The notes: generated by a model not told the origin, from the letters alone. 64,000 bases of DNA from Prado023 sp963798745 (GCA_963798745.1 CAWCUF010000003.1:248001-312000); one strand, 5' to 3'; counted from the first letter of the stretch, positions 44,755-53,766 are shown. A program made the numbers and translations.

Positions 44755-45915
44755 TCAGGCGTCGAGCAGTGCGTCGACGAACTCCTCGGCGACGAATGGG
44801 GCCAGGTCATCGGGACCCTCCCCGAGGCCGACCAGCTTCACCGGCACGCCCAGCTCGCGCTGAACGGCCACGACGATCCCGCCCTTGGCGGTGCCGTCCA
44901 GCTTGGTCAGCACCAGCCCGGTGACCTCGACCACCTCAGCGAACACCCGGGCCTGGTTCAGGCCGTTCTGTCCGGTCGTGGCGTCCAGCACGAGCAGCAC
45001 CTCGTCGACCGGGGCCTGCTTGGCGATCACGCGCTTGACCTTGCCCAACTCGTCCATCAGGCCGACCTTGGTGTGCAGGCGGCCGGCGGTGTCGATCAGC
45101 ACGGCGTCGGCCTCGGACTCCAGGCCGGTGCGCACGGCGTCGAATGCCACGGAGGCGGGGTCGCCCCCCTCGGGCCCGCGCACGACAGTGGCGCCGACCC
45201 GGTCGCCCCAGGACTGGAGCTGGTCGGCGGCCGCGGCGCGGAAGGTGTCCGCAGCCGCGAGAACGACGTGCTGCCCGTCGGCGATCAGGACGCGGGCGAG
45301 CTTGCCGGTCGTGGTGGTCTTGCCGGTGCCGTTCACGCCCACGACGAGGATGATCGCCGGCTTGCCCGCGCGACCATGGGCCACGGCCCGGTCCATGCGC
45401 GGGTCGACCAGGGCGAGCAGCTCCTCGCCGAGCATCGCGCGGACCCGGACCGGGTCGCCGGTGCCCTCGACGCGGGCACGGGTGCGCAGCCGATCGACCA
45501 ACTCCTGGGTGGGAGCGACGCCCAGGTCGGCCTGCAGCAGCACCGTCTCGACGTCCTCCCAGTCCGACTCGGTCAGGGCGTCACGCGAGAGCAGGGCCAG
45601 CAGGCCCCGGCCGACCACACTCTGGCTGCGGGCCAGTCGGGCGCGCAGGCGGACCAGGCGCCCGGCAGTGGGTGCCGGGATCTCCAGGCCGGGGACGGTC
45701 GGACCGGCGGGGGTCGGGATCGTCGGGGCGGTGGGCGCTGGCGGCGCCAGGGTGTCGGTACCGCCCTCCAGGGTGCCGCCGGGCGGGGTGCTCGGCAGGT
45801 GCCGCGGGGTGCGCCGACGGCTGCGGACGAGGGTGAGTCCGCCGACCACAGCCAACAGGAGAACGGCGAGCGAGATGATGATGTAGGGCAGTGCGTCTTG
45901 CACGTCAGGAGCCAA
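44755..45915 (-). CDS. ftsY: Signal recognition particle receptor FtsY
   Basis: 386 residues. An N-terminal membrane segment (about 8-30, IIISLAVLLLAVVGGL) and an acidic/Pro-rich linker lead to the NG domain: GVNGTGKTTTTGKLA, AADTFRAAAADQLQ, DTAGRLHTK, TKLDGTAKGG and LGEGPDDLAPF. The TTG at 45915 is used; GTG at 45903 is an alternative that keeps the membrane segment. It receives Ffh-ribosome complexes at the membrane. It follows smc by 123 bp, the usual smc-ftsY order. The 179 bp between it and the SHOCT gene show only a 7-bp inverted repeat. Confidence 0.95.
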   Translation of the reverse strand: MAPDVQDALPYIIISLAVLLLAVVGGLTLVRSRRRTPRHLPSTPPGGTLEGGTDTLAPPAPTAPTIPTPAGPTVPGLEIPAPTAGRLVRLRARLARSQSVVGRGLLALLSRDALTESDWEDVETVLLQADLGVAPTQELVDRLRTRARVEGTGDPVRVRAMLGEELLALVDPRMDRAVAHGRAGKPAIILVVGVNGTGKTTTTGKLARVLIADGQHVVLAAADTFRAAAADQLQSWGDRVGATVVRGPEGGDPASVAFDAVRTGLESEADAVLIDTAGRLHTKVGLMDELGKVKRVIAKQAPVDEVLLVLDATTGQNGLNQARVFAEVVEVTGLVLTKLDGTAKGGIVVAVQRELGVPVKLVGLGEGPDDLAPFVAEEFVDALLDA

Positions 45916-46038
45916 TCGATCGGGAGCGACGGTCAGGTCGCAGGGGCGCCGACCCTCGGGTCGCGCTCGCCTGCACCACGTCCATTGTCCCAGAGCCGAC
46001 GGGCAGCGCCGGCCACCCCGACCTCAGCCGGCCCGCGA

Positions 46039-49000
46039 CTAGCCGGCCTGACGCTCCCGCAGGCGCTGGCTGATCAGATGGGTCACGCCGTCGTTGCGCA
46101 TGCTGACCCCGTAGAGCGCGTCGGCGATCTCCATGGTGCGCTTCTGGTGGGTGATGACGATCAGCTGGCTGTTCGCGCGCAGCTCCTCCAGCACTTCGAG
46201 CAGCCGGCCGAGGTTGACGTCGTCCAGGGCGGCCTCGACCTCGTCGAGGACGTAGAACGGGCTGGGCCGGGCCTGGAACAGCGCCACCAGGAACGCCACC
46301 GCAGTCAGCGAACGCTCGCCGCCGGACAGCAGCGACAGCCGCTTGATCTTCTTGCCCGGCGGGCGCGCCTCGACCTCGATGCCCGTGGTGAGCATGTTCT
46401 GCGGATCGGTGAGCACCAGCCGGCCCTCGCCACCGGGGAACAGCCGGGCGAAGACCTTCTCGAACTGGGCCTGTACGTCGGCGTAGGCAGCGGTGAACAC
46501 CTCCTCGACCCGGTTGTCGACATCGCGGATGAGATCGAGCAGGTCGTTGCGCGAGCGCTTGAGGTCATCGAGCTGCTCGGTGAGGAACTGGTGCCGCTCC
46601 TCCAGCGCGGCGAACTCCTCGAGCGCGAGCGGGTTGACCTTGCCCAGCAGGGCCAGTGCCTTCTCGGCGGTACGCAGCCGACGCTCCTGCTCGGCGCGCA
46701 CGTAGCGGTAGGGCGCCGGTTCCGGCGCATTCGGATCCACCTCATCGCCCGGCGCGCGCAGCGAGGGCGGTACCGGTCGGTCGGGGCCGTAGTCAGCGAT
46801 CAGGGCGTCGGTCTCCAGGCCGAAGTCGGCCATCGCCCGGTTGGCCAGGTTCTCGATGCGCAGGCGCTGCTCAGCACGCGCGACCTCGTCGCGATGCACC
46901 GAGGAGGTGAGCTCCTCGAGGTCGGCGGCCAGCGCCCGGAGCTGCCCGCGCAGGCCGGCCAGCTCGGCATCGGAGCGCTCCCGGGCGGCCTGCGCCTCGG
47001 TGCGGGCGCCGGCAGCCGCGAGGACCGAGGTGTCCAGTCTCTGGATCACCGCCGAACCACCCTCGGCCACGGCCGCCGCGATCGCGGCCGCACGCGCGCG
47101 GCGCTCCCGGCGCTCGACGGCCCGGCGCCGGGCCGATCGCTCATTGGCTGCTGCCCGCTCGAGCTGCTCGGCCCGACCGGCGAGGGCGCGGGCGCGCTCC
47201 TCGCTGGTGCGCACCGCCAGCCGGGCGTCCACCTCGGCGCGCCGGGCGGCCTGCGCGGCACTGGCCGCGGTGTCCCGGACGTCCGGCGTGGGTTCGGCGT
47301 CATCGACCGGGTCGGCGCCGGCGCGATCGAGTCGGTCAGACAGCTCGGTCAGGGTCGTCGAGTCGTCGGCCAGGGCCTGCTCGGAGGCGACCAGGGTCCG
47401 CTCGATCCGCTCGGCCTCGGCCCGGGCCGACCGGGACTGCTGGCCCAGGTTGCCCAGCTGCTCGGCCACCGCGGCCATCCGGGCATCGGACTCGTGCAGC
47501 CGGTCCAGCGCCTCGTCGGCGGACCGCACGATCGACTCCCGGGTCCTACGCGCGGTCGCGAGCTCGAAGCGCAGCCGTTCGGCGTCGTGGACAGCCTCAG
47601 CCAGCTCGCCGCGGGCATGCTCCAGGGACGCGGTCACCTCGATGCGGCTCGGGGCGGCCTGGGACCCGCCGACCACCAGCCCGCGGCCGACCAGTTCCCC
47701 CACCCGGGTGACGACGAGCACCCCGACCAGCCGCCCGGCCAGCTCGGTGGCGGCCCGCAGGTCCCCATCGAGGACCACGACGCGATCCAGGATCTCGATC
47801 AGCGCCGATTTGCCGAGCCCCGGGGCCTCGACCACGTCCACCGCATACCGGGCCCCTTCAGGCAGCGCCGGCCAGGTCGACCGCGTGTCGGTGCCGAGTT
47901 CGGGGACCAGCACAGCGGCCCGGCCACGATCGTCGGCGGCCAGCCAGTCCAGCGCGGCCAGGGCCCGCTCGGTGTCGTCGGCCAACGCGGCGTCGGCCGC
48001 CGCGCCCAGGGCCGCGCCGATCGCCACCTCGAAACCGGGTGCCACCTGCAGCACACCGGCCAATGTGCCCGACACCCCGGGCACCGCTCCCCCGGCCAAC
48101 TCACCGGAGGCGTCGGCCACCGCGACCATCGGGGCCAGTGCCTCCACCCGTGCGGCCAGCCCGGCTCGGGTGCGCTCCACGGTGGATTCCCGAGCGGCCA
48201 GGTCCGCGATCTGCCCGTCGATCTGGGCCAGTTGCGCCTGCGCGGTCTCGAAGGAGGTGTCGAGGTCCACCTCGCCCTCGTCGAGGCCGGCGATGGAGGC
48301 CTCCAGCGCGCGGAACTCGTGATCGGCACGGGTCGCACGCTCCCGTGCGGCGTGCGCCTGCTCGCGCAGCCGTTCGATCTCACCCGAGCGCGCCTCGGTC
48401 CGCGAGCGGGCGGCATCGACCTGGCCCTGGAGGCGGACCAGCCCCTCGCGCCGGTCCGATGCGGCCCGCACGGCGGCGCGCAGTTCCTGCTCGGCGGTGG
48501 CCAGCGCGGCCTCGGCGGCGGTGCGCGCCGACACCGCCAGGCTCAGGGCGTCGCGCTGCTCCTGGACGGCCCGGTTGAGGTCAGCCTCCTGGCCACGCAT
48601 CGCGCGCGCCTCGTCCTCCAGCTCCTCGGGAGCCCGGCCGCGACGCTCCTCCTCAGGCTCCGGGGCCAGGCTGCGCACCCGCTCGGCGGCCATCCCCACC
48701 GTGCCGGCCAACCGCTCGCGCAGGCCCGACAGCGCGAACCAGGTCTCCTGGGCCGCGGTCAGGGCGGGCGCATCGGCCAGCGCAGCGGCCTCCCTGATCG
48801 CCTCCGCTGCCTGCCCGTTGGCCAACTCGGCCTCCACGAGGGCCCGGCGCTCCCGGACGGCTGACTCGTCGGCGATCTCCTGCTCGTAGGCAGCGCTGAG
48901 CGTGGCCAGGTCATCGGCGAGCAGCCGCAGGCCGGCGTCACGCACGTCGGCCTGGACCACGTTGGCCCGCCGGGCCACCTCGGCCTGCTTGCCCAACGGG

Positions 49001-49608
49001 GTGAGTTGGCGGCGCAACTCGGTGGTGAGGTCCTGCACGCGGGTCAGGTTGGCCGCCATCGCCTCCAGCTTGCGGACCGCGCGCTCCTTGCGCTTGCGGT
49101 GCTTGAGCACGCCGGCGGCCTCCTCGATGAAGCCACGGCGCTCCTCGGGGGTCGCATGCAGGATCTGGTCGAGCTGGCCCTGACCCACGATCACGTGCAT
49201 CTCCCGGCCGATGCCGGAGTCCGAGAGCAGCTCCTGGATGTCCAGCAGTCGGCAGGTCGTGCCGTTGATCGCGTACTCCGAACCGCCGGAGCGGAACATC
49301 GTGCGGGTGATCGTCACCTCCGCGTAGTCGATCGGCAGCGCACCGTCGGAGTTGTCGATCGTGAGGCTCACCTCGGCGCGGCCCAACGGCGCGCGACCGG
49401 ACGTGCCGGCGAAGATGACGTCCTCCATCTTGCCGCCGCGCAGGCTCTTGGCGCCCTGCTCGCCCATCACCCACGCCAGCGCATCGACCACGTTGGACTT
49501 GCCCGACCCGTTGGGGCCGACCACGCAGGTCACACCCGGCTCGAGGACCAGGGTGGTCGACGAGGCGAAGGACTTGAAGCCCTTGAGGTTCAGGCTCTTC
49601 AGATGCAC
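46039..49608 (-). CDS. smc: Chromosome segregation protein SMC
   Basis: 1189 residues, full-length condensin subunit. N-terminal head: LKSLNLKGFKSFA, Walker A GPNGSGKSNVVDALAW, Q-loop. Two long coiled-coil arms flank a hinge at about 515-640 (VPGVSGTLAGVLQVAPG to near GRGLVVGGSQA). C-terminal head: signature LLSGGERSLTAVAFL and Walker B FYVLDEVEAALDD. It is loaded by ParB and organises the chromosome arms. The GTG at 49608 (VHLKSLNL) is chosen by family match. Coiled-coil segments are rich in Ala, Arg and Glu, giving long open frames on the opposite strand that are not genes. Confidence 0.97.
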   Translation of the reverse strand: MHLKSLNLKGFKSFASSTTLVLEPGVTCVVGPNGSGKSNVVDALAWVMGEQGAKSLRGGKMEDVIFAGTSGRAPLGRAEVSLTIDNSDGALPIDYAEVTITRTMFRSGGSEYAINGTTCRLLDIQELLSDSGIGREMHVIVGQGQLDQILHATPEERRGFIEEAAGVLKHRKRKERAVRKLEAMAANLTRVQDLTTELRRQLTPLGKQAEVARRANVVQADVRDAGLRLLADDLATLSAAYEQEIADESAVRERRALVEAELANGQAAEAIREAAALADAPALTAAQETWFALSGLRERLAGTVGMAAERVRSLAPEPEEERRGRAPEELEDEARAMRGQEADLNRAVQEQRDALSLAVSARTAAEAALATAEQELRAAVRAASDRREGLVRLQGQVDAARSRTEARSGEIERLREQAHAARERATRADHEFRALEASIAGLDEGEVDLDTSFETAQAQLAQIDGQIADLAARESTVERTRAGLAARVEALAPMVAVADASGELAGGAVPGVSGTLAGVLQVAPGFEVAIGAALGAAADAALADDTERALAALDWLAADDRGRAAVLVPELGTDTRSTWPALPEGARYAVDVVEAPGLGKSALIEILDRVVVLDGDLRAATELAGRLVGVLVVTRVGELVGRGLVVGGSQAAPSRIEVTASLEHARGELAEAVHDAERLRFELATARRTRESIVRSADEALDRLHESDARMAAVAEQLGNLGQQSRSARAEAERIERTLVASEQALADDSTTLTELSDRLDRAGADPVDDAEPTPDVRDTAASAAQAARRAEVDARLAVRTSEERARALAGRAEQLERAAANERSARRRAVERRERRARAAAIAAAVAEGGSAVIQRLDTSVLAAAGARTEAQAARERSDAELAGLRGQLRALAADLEELTSSVHRDEVARAEQRLRIENLANRAMADFGLETDALIADYGPDRPVPPSLRAPGDEVDPNAPEPAPYRYVRAEQERRLRTAEKALALLGKVNPLALEEFAALEERHQFLTEQLDDLKRSRNDLLDLIRDVDNRVEEVFTAAYADVQAQFEKVFARLFPGGEGRLVLTDPQNMLTTGIEVEARPPGKKIKRLSLLSGGERSLTAVAFLVALFQARPSPFYVLDEVEAALDDVNLGRLLEVLEELRANSQLIVITHQKRTMEIADALYGVSMRNDGVTHLISQRLRERQAG

Positions 49609-49817
49609 GCAGCGAAACCTACGCGATGCGAGCCGGCACTCCCGGGAGCACACCCGTGCTCCACGCGGGTGTCTGGCGCCGCGTTCTGTGCGGAGGCTCG
49701 CGGCGACGGCGCCCAGGTGCCGCAGCGCCTGCCCGTGAGAGGACTGATCCGGCCGAAGTTACGGGCGCCATCGAGGGCTGCCGTCGACCCACGATCACGT
49801 GCGCCCGCCGGACGGGC

Positions 49818-50030
49818 TCAGACGAGCGCGGTCTCAGAGGTGAGCAACTCGAGATCGAGGTCGGGCTCGGTCATCGGAGCATCGAGGTCAGGGGCCACCA
49901 GGGAGCCGGCGGTGGCGCGCAACTGCGCGAGTTCCGCTTCGAGCTGGCGGACCTTGGCCCGCAGCGCGAGCACCTCCGCCTGCGTGCGTGGGTCGACTCC
50001 CCCGTACAGGCCGTAGATCGCCTTGCCCAT
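49818..50030 (-). CDS. Small coiled-coil protein, 70 residues
   Basis: MGKAIYGLYGGVDPRTQAEV opens the protein, followed by a heptad-type helix (EVLALRAKVRQLEAELAQLRA) and an acidic tail. The ATG at 50030 has AGGAG with 5-nt spacing. I recall similar short proteins (GYVGGxDPR then a leucine-zipper-like helix) in many actinobacteria but know of no assigned function. It sits alone between acyP (122 bp) and smc (209 bp) on the same strand. The 209-bp gap before smc has no further gene. Confidence 0.7.
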   Translation of the reverse strand: MGKAIYGLYGGVDPRTQAEVLALRAKVRQLEAELAQLRATAGSLVAPDLDAPMTEPDLDLELLTSETALV

Positions 50031-50152
50031 CGCCACTCCTAGGGATCGAACCACCAGTGCCGTACCCACAGGGTCCCACCGAGGCCACCCGCCGGTCAAG
50101 CAGGCCGATATGTCGCGCCGATACGTCCTGTCCCGCCGGGGTCGCCGGCGAC

Positions 50153-50461
50153 TCACTGCCCGCTGAACGTCCGGAAGCCACCCTCGGCGGGGCCGAACGA
50201 GGCGTCGACGAAGTCCACGCGACCGGGCAGTCGCATCGCGTCCCTGCGGCTGCCCTGCAGCCAGTCCAGGAGCGCCTCGCACTGCGTGCGCGGGCCCTCG
50301 GCGATGACCAGGACCGTGTCGTCGGGCCGGTTCTCGGCCATTCCCACCAACTGGTGGGCCAGCGCCACGGCCCGGGTCGAGAAGCGGAAGCCGACCCCTT
50401 GTACCTGGCCCGACACGGTCGCGGTCAACCGAACGGTCTCCGACTCAGATGTCTTCGTCAC
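50153..50461 (-). CDS. acyP: Acylphosphatase
   Basis: 102 residues. The phosphate-binding loop SGQVQGVGFRFSTR gives the catalytic Arg, and the catalytic Asn is in GMAENRPDDTV. Hydrolyses acyl phosphates such as acetyl or carbamoyl phosphate. The start used is GTG at 50461, 4 bp after the mutM stop. The C-terminus (GGFRTFSGQ) is slightly longer than usual. Order mutM-acyP-smc is conserved in actinobacteria. Confidence 0.92.
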   Translation of the reverse strand: MTKTSESETVRLTATVSGQVQGVGFRFSTRAVALAHQLVGMAENRPDDTVLVIAEGPRTQCEALLDWLQGSRRDAMRLPGRVDFVDASFGPAEGGFRTFSGQ

Positions 50462-50465
50462 TGTC

Positions 50466-51425
50466 TCAGTGTGCCGATCGGGGCGCTGACTGACATCTCG
50501 GGCAGAAGTGACTGGAGCGATTCGTGAAGCGCTCGCGCACGATCGGCGTCCCGCAGCGCGGGCAGGGCAGGCCGGCGCGCCCATACACCGACAGGCCGCG
50601 GCCGAAGTAGCCGCTCTGTCCGTTGACGTTCACGTAGAGGCTGTCGAAGGAGGTGCCGCCCTGCGCGAGCGAGGCCACCATCACCTCGGTGGCCGCCTCG
50701 AGGACGCGCACGAGGACGGCCACGCGGAGCCGGTCGGCCCGGCGGCGCGGATGCACGCCCGCGGCCCAGAGCGCCTCGTCGGCGTAGATGTTGCCGATCC
50801 CCGAGACGTGCGACTGGTCGAGCAGCAGCCGCTTGAGCTCGACCCGATGGGTCCGCAGCCGCTTGGCCACGGCACGCACGTCGAAGCTGGGGTCGGTCGG
50901 GTCCGGGGCGATGTCACGCACCGGCACGGGGACGAGCACACCGCCGCGATCAGCAAGCATCGGGAAGGCGCCCACCCAGCCGAATGTGCGCTGGTCGACG
51001 AACCAGAGGGTCCGGTCACCTAGGTCGATTCGAACCCGGGCGTGCCGATGGCCGGGGTCGCCTGACTCCCGGGCGTGCCGGTTCCTGGGGTCGCCCGACT
51101 CCCGGGCCTGCCGGTCACCCGGGTCGGAGGACTCCCGGGCCTGCCGGTCACCCGAGTCGCCGGACTCCACGCGGAACTGCCCGCTCATGCCCAGGTGGGC
51201 GGCCAGCACGAGGTCGGGATCGTCGGTGGCCAGCCACAGGAACTTCCCCCGCCGAGCGGTGCCGGTGAAGGTGCGCCCAGCCAGGACAGCCTCGAAATGG
51301 GCGGGCCCCTCGAGCTGACGGCGGACCGCCCGTGGGTGCAGCACCTCCACGCGCTCGACCGTGCGCCCCAGCACGTGTTCGGCCAGGCCGCGACGGACCA
51401 CCTCGACCTCGGGCAGCTCCGGCAT
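50466..51425 (-). CDS. mutM: Formamidopyrimidine-DNA glycosylase with an expanded repeat loop
   Basis: 319 residues versus about 270-290 in the family. Removes 8-oxoguanine. Pro2-Glu3 (MPELPEVE) form the nucleophile and proton shuttle, GKFLWLATD holds the conserved Lys, LLLDQSHVSGIGNIYADEALW is the helix-two-turn-helix, and CPRCGTPIVRERF with FCPRCQ forms the zinc finger. The extra length is four copies of an 11-residue unit (ESGDPGDRQAR type, residues 87-130) placed in the surface loop after GMSGQFRV. Other catalytic parts are intact, so activity is likely kept. It is 9 bp after rnc. Confidence 0.95.
   Translation of the reverse strand: MPELPEVEVVRRGLAEHVLGRTVERVEVLHPRAVRRQLEGPAHFEAVLAGRTFTGTARRGKFLWLATDDPDLVLAAHLGMSGQFRVESGDSGDRQARESSDPGDRQARESGDPRNRHARESGDPGHRHARVRIDLGDRTLWFVDQRTFGWVGAFPMLADRGGVLVPVPVRDIAPDPTDPSFDVRAVAKRLRTHRVELKRLLLDQSHVSGIGNIYADEALWAAGVHPRRRADRLRVAVLVRVLEAATEVMVASLAQGGTSFDSLYVNVNGQSGYFGRGLSVYGRAGLPCPRCGTPIVRERFTNRSSHFCPRCQSAPRSAH
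51036..51167 (-). repeat. Four tandem 33-bp repeats inside mutM
   Basis: Four consecutive 33-bp units, each encoding E-S-(G/S)-D-(P/S)-x-x-R-(Q/H)-A-R. Units differ by only a few bases. Coordinates cover exactly 132 bp in frame, so copy number can change without frameshift. Confidence 0.93.
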
Positions 51426-51434
51426 CGGCGCGGC

Positions 51435-52145
51435 TCAGGCGGAGTGCTCGGGGTAGGCCAGCAGCATCCGCTCGTAGGCTGCGGCAGCCGCGAGCTGCTC
51501 GGCGACCTTCTTCGACGGGCCGTCGCCGCTGCCCCGGACGTCGCTGCCCACGCTGACCATCGCGGTGAAGGACTTGGCGTGATCCGGTCCGGTCGAGGTG
51601 ACCTCGTACACCGGCACGCCGGCACCGGTGCGCGCCCCGAACTCCTGCAGGGAGGTCTTCCAGTCCAGTCCGGCGCCGCGCCCGGCCGCGTCGACCATCC
51701 GATCATCGAGCATCCGGTGGATCAGGGCGGCGGCCACATCCAGGCCGAGTTCCAGGTAGACGCAGCCGAGGAGCGCCTCGAGGGCGTCGGCCAGGATCGA
51801 GCCCTTGTCCCGCCCCCCGGTGGTCTGCTCGCCCCGGCCCAGCAGCAGGAACTCCCCCACGCCGTACTCACGGGCCACGTCGGCCAGGGTGCGGGCGTTG
51901 ACCACGGCGGCCCGGTACTTGGCCAGGCTGCTCTCGGCCACGTCCGGGTAGGAGCGGAACAGCGAGTCGGTGACCACGATGCTCAGCACCGAGTCGCCGA
52001 GGAACTCCAGGCGCTCGTTGTGCGGCAGGCCGCCGTTCTCGTAGGCGAACGAGCGATGGGTCAGAGCATGACGCAGCGCCCCAGGGTCGATCGTGACTCC
52101 GAGGCGCTGCGCAAGGACGTCGAGGTCTTCGCGTGCGTGCAACAC
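51435..52145 (-). CDS. rnc: Ribonuclease III
   Basis: 236 residues. Catalytic domain with HNERLEFLGDSVLSIVV (metal-binding Glu and Asp) and DALEALLGCVYLELG; C-terminal double-stranded RNA-binding domain (about 160-230: DWKTSLQEFGARTG, SKKVAEQLAAAAAYERML). Processes rRNA precursors and structured RNAs. The start is GTG at 52145, 4 bp after the rpmF stop, giving yceD-rpmF-rnc-mutM as a coupled set. Confidence 0.96.
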   Translation of the reverse strand: MLHAREDLDVLAQRLGVTIDPGALRHALTHRSFAYENGGLPHNERLEFLGDSVLSIVVTDSLFRSYPDVAESSLAKYRAAVVNARTLADVAREYGVGEFLLLGRGEQTTGGRDKGSILADALEALLGCVYLELGLDVAAALIHRMLDDRMVDAAGRGAGLDWKTSLQEFGARTGAGVPVYEVTSTGPDHAKSFTAMVSVGSDVRGSGDGPSKKVAEQLAAAAAYERMLLAYPEHSA

Positions 52146-52149
52146 TCGC

Positions 52150-52323
52150 TCAGACGTCGAGGATCTGGCGCTTGGCGTAGGTGCCGCAGGTCGGGCATGC
52201 CGTGTGCGGCAACTTCTGCGCCCGGCAGCGGTCGCAGGTCACCAGCGTGATCGGAGCGGCCTTCCACTGCGAACGGCGGGCGCGCGTGTTGGAACGGGAC
52301 ATCTTCCGCTTCGGAACAGCCAC
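52150..52323 (-). CDS. rpmF: Ribosomal protein L32
   Basis: 57 residues: MAVPKRKMSRSNTRARRSQWK then a zinc ribbon with CDRC and CPTCGTY (four Cys). The start is GTG at 52323, one base after the yceD TGA. The C+ zinc form is present; no C- paralogue is seen in the window. Confidence 0.97.
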   Translation of the reverse strand: MAVPKRKMSRSNTRARRSQWKAAPITLVTCDRCRAQKLPHTACPTCGTYAKRQILDV

Positions 52324-52324
52324 G

Positions 52325-52864
52325 TCAGTCTTCCTTCTCAGTCGTCTCGTACCCGGTGAGCCCTGCCCACCTGGGGTCGATCTTCTCGTGCTGGTGCGTC
52401 GGGTCCTCGGCCAGTCGAGCGCCGCACTCCACGCACAATCCGGGGCAGTCGGCCCGACACAGGGGCGCCAGTGGGAGCACCAGCACCACAGCATCGCGCA
52501 CGACCGGGTCGAGATCGAGGAAATCGCCGTCCAGGACGGGCAGTTCCTCTTCCTCGGGGGGCCCCGGTTCGTTGAGGTAGAGCTCGGTCAGCGCCACGGT
52601 CTGGTCCCATTCGATGGGCTCCAGGCACCGCGCACACTCACCGTTCACGGTGACCGAAGCGGTCCCCGAGACCAGCACGCCCTCCACCACCGATTCGAAG
52701 CGCAGCCCCAGCACCAGGTCGGAGCCGGGTCGCACCACAGCCACACCACTGCCGAGGTCGGCGGGGGCGGGGACCGTGCGGTCCACCTCCATCATCGACC
52801 CGGCTCGGCGCCCCAGGTCCCGGATGTCGAAGACCAGGGGGTCGCGCGGATCGAGGCTGGGCAT
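52325..52864 (-). CDS. YceD/DUF177 family protein, 23S rRNA-associated
   Basis: 179 residues. DUF177 proteins are linked to 23S rRNA accumulation and always sit before rpmF. Conserved features: VVEGVLVSGTASVTVNGECARCLEPI, the acidic stretch ELPVLDGDFLDLDPVVRDAVVLVLPL and a CRADCPGLCVECG cysteine cluster that probably binds zinc. ATG 52864 has AGAAGG about 4 nt upstream. It lies 12 bp from a divergent small gene. Confidence 0.92.
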   Translation of the reverse strand: MPSLDPRDPLVFDIRDLGRRAGSMMEVDRTVPAPADLGSGVAVVRPGSDLVLGLRFESVVEGVLVSGTASVTVNGECARCLEPIEWDQTVALTELYLNEPGPPEEEELPVLDGDFLDLDPVVRDAVVLVLPLAPLCRADCPGLCVECGARLAEDPTHQHEKIDPRWAGLTGYETTEKED

Positions 52865-52876
52865 GGACCTTCTTCG

Positions 52877-53167
52877 ATGGCATCACACAAATGGCCCTCG
52901 GTTCGAGGACCACCGAGCAAGGGTAGCCCACGGCGCGCCGAGCGGGGAAATGCTGCCCCGCCGGACCTCGAGACCTTCTTCGCCGATGCCCCCGAGCTGA
53001 ACCCGCGGGCATCGCTGATCACCGGCGTCATCTGCGGCCATCGCGTGGAGGAGATCGACGACCCGCTGATGCAGTCGATCCGCTACATGGACAAGTTGGT
53101 CGACGAGTTGGCCCGCGGCAAGAAGATGGCCACGATCCTGCGGGGTGGCACCGCCGCCGGGCGCTAA
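52877..53167 (+). CDS. Possible small protein, 96 residues, opposite to the rnc operon
   Basis: The C-terminal 55 residues look like a real protein: LITGVICGHRVEEIDDPLMQ then IRYMDKLVDELARGKKMATILR, with a regular amphipathic helix. The N-terminal 30 residues are Arg/Pro/Ser-rich and less convincing. No Shine-Dalgarno precedes the ATG at 52877, which is only 12 bp from the divergent yceD start, so the true 5' end is uncertain. I do not recognise the family. It ends 26 bp before the sepIVA stop. Confidence 0.5.
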   Translation: MASHKWPSVRGPPSKGSPRRAERGNAAPPDLETFFADAPELNPRASLITGVICGHRVEEIDDPLMQSIRYMDKLVDELARGKKMATILRGGTAAGR

Positions 53168-53193
53168 GCGGCGAGCGGCCCGCCCTGGCGGGG

Positions 53194-53766
53194 CTAGCGC
53201 TCGTCGGGGCCGCTGTAGCCGTACCGCTCGCGGATCCGGTCCCGGCTGCGCTGCACCGCGGTGAGGGTCTTGGTCAGGCTCGCCTCGAAGGTGGCGAACT
53301 TGTCCTCCACGTACTGGTCGACCTCCACCCGCATCTGCTCGGCCTCGGTGCGTGCCTGCTCGCGGATCGCCTCCGCCTCGGCCAGCGCCACCCGGGTGAC
53401 CTCATGGGCGTCGACCAGGTGGGCCTGCTGGGCGCTGGCCTCCTCGATCATGACCTGCGCGCTGCCGCTGGCCTGCGCCAGCACGCGCTCGACCTCCTGG
53501 TTGGCCTCGCCCACCACCCGCTCGGCCTCGCGGTAGCCCTCCTCGACCACCCCGACCCGGTCGGCGAGCAACTCCTCGGCCTCCTGGACGGCCGCGGGCA
53601 GCATCGAGCGGATCGTGTCCAGGAGGTCGAGCGCCTCGTTGCGGGGGATCACGCACTTGTCCGACATCGGCATCGCGCGGGCGGTCTCGACGAGGTCGGA
53701 CAAGTCGTCGAGCACCGTGTAGACGTCGGCGGTCCTGGGGTCAGCAGCCATCGGGTCCTGGCTCAT
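53194..53766 (-). CDS. sepIVA: SepIVA-like DivIVA-family cell-division protein
   Basis: 190 residues, mostly coiled coil (about 40-180) after an N-terminal helix (DVYTVLDDLSDLVETARAMPM). In mycobacteria the equivalent gene beside the rnc-yceD operon (Rv2927c) encodes SepIVA, needed for polar growth and division. The coiled coil is Glu/Ala-rich with regular heptads and resembles ATP-synthase b-type stalks. The C-terminus has QRSRDRIRERYGYSG. The ATG overlaps the coaD stop by 4 bp. The identity is by position and coiled-coil layout, not by a catalytic motif. Confidence 0.78.
   Translation of the reverse strand: MSQDPMAADPRTADVYTVLDDLSDLVETARAMPMSDKCVIPRNEALDLLDTIRSMLPAAVQEAEELLADRVGVVEEGYREAERVVGEANQEVERVLAQASGSAQVMIEEASAQQAHLVDAHEVTRVALAEAEAIREQARTEAEQMRVEVDQYVEDKFATFEASLTKTLTAVQRSRDRIRERYGYSGPDER

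Noticed and set aside
45073..48864. Open frame of about 1263 codons on the plus strand under ftsY and smc
   Set aside because: Crosses two real genes on the opposite strand and is a low-complexity Gly/Gln/Arg/Leu protein without domains.
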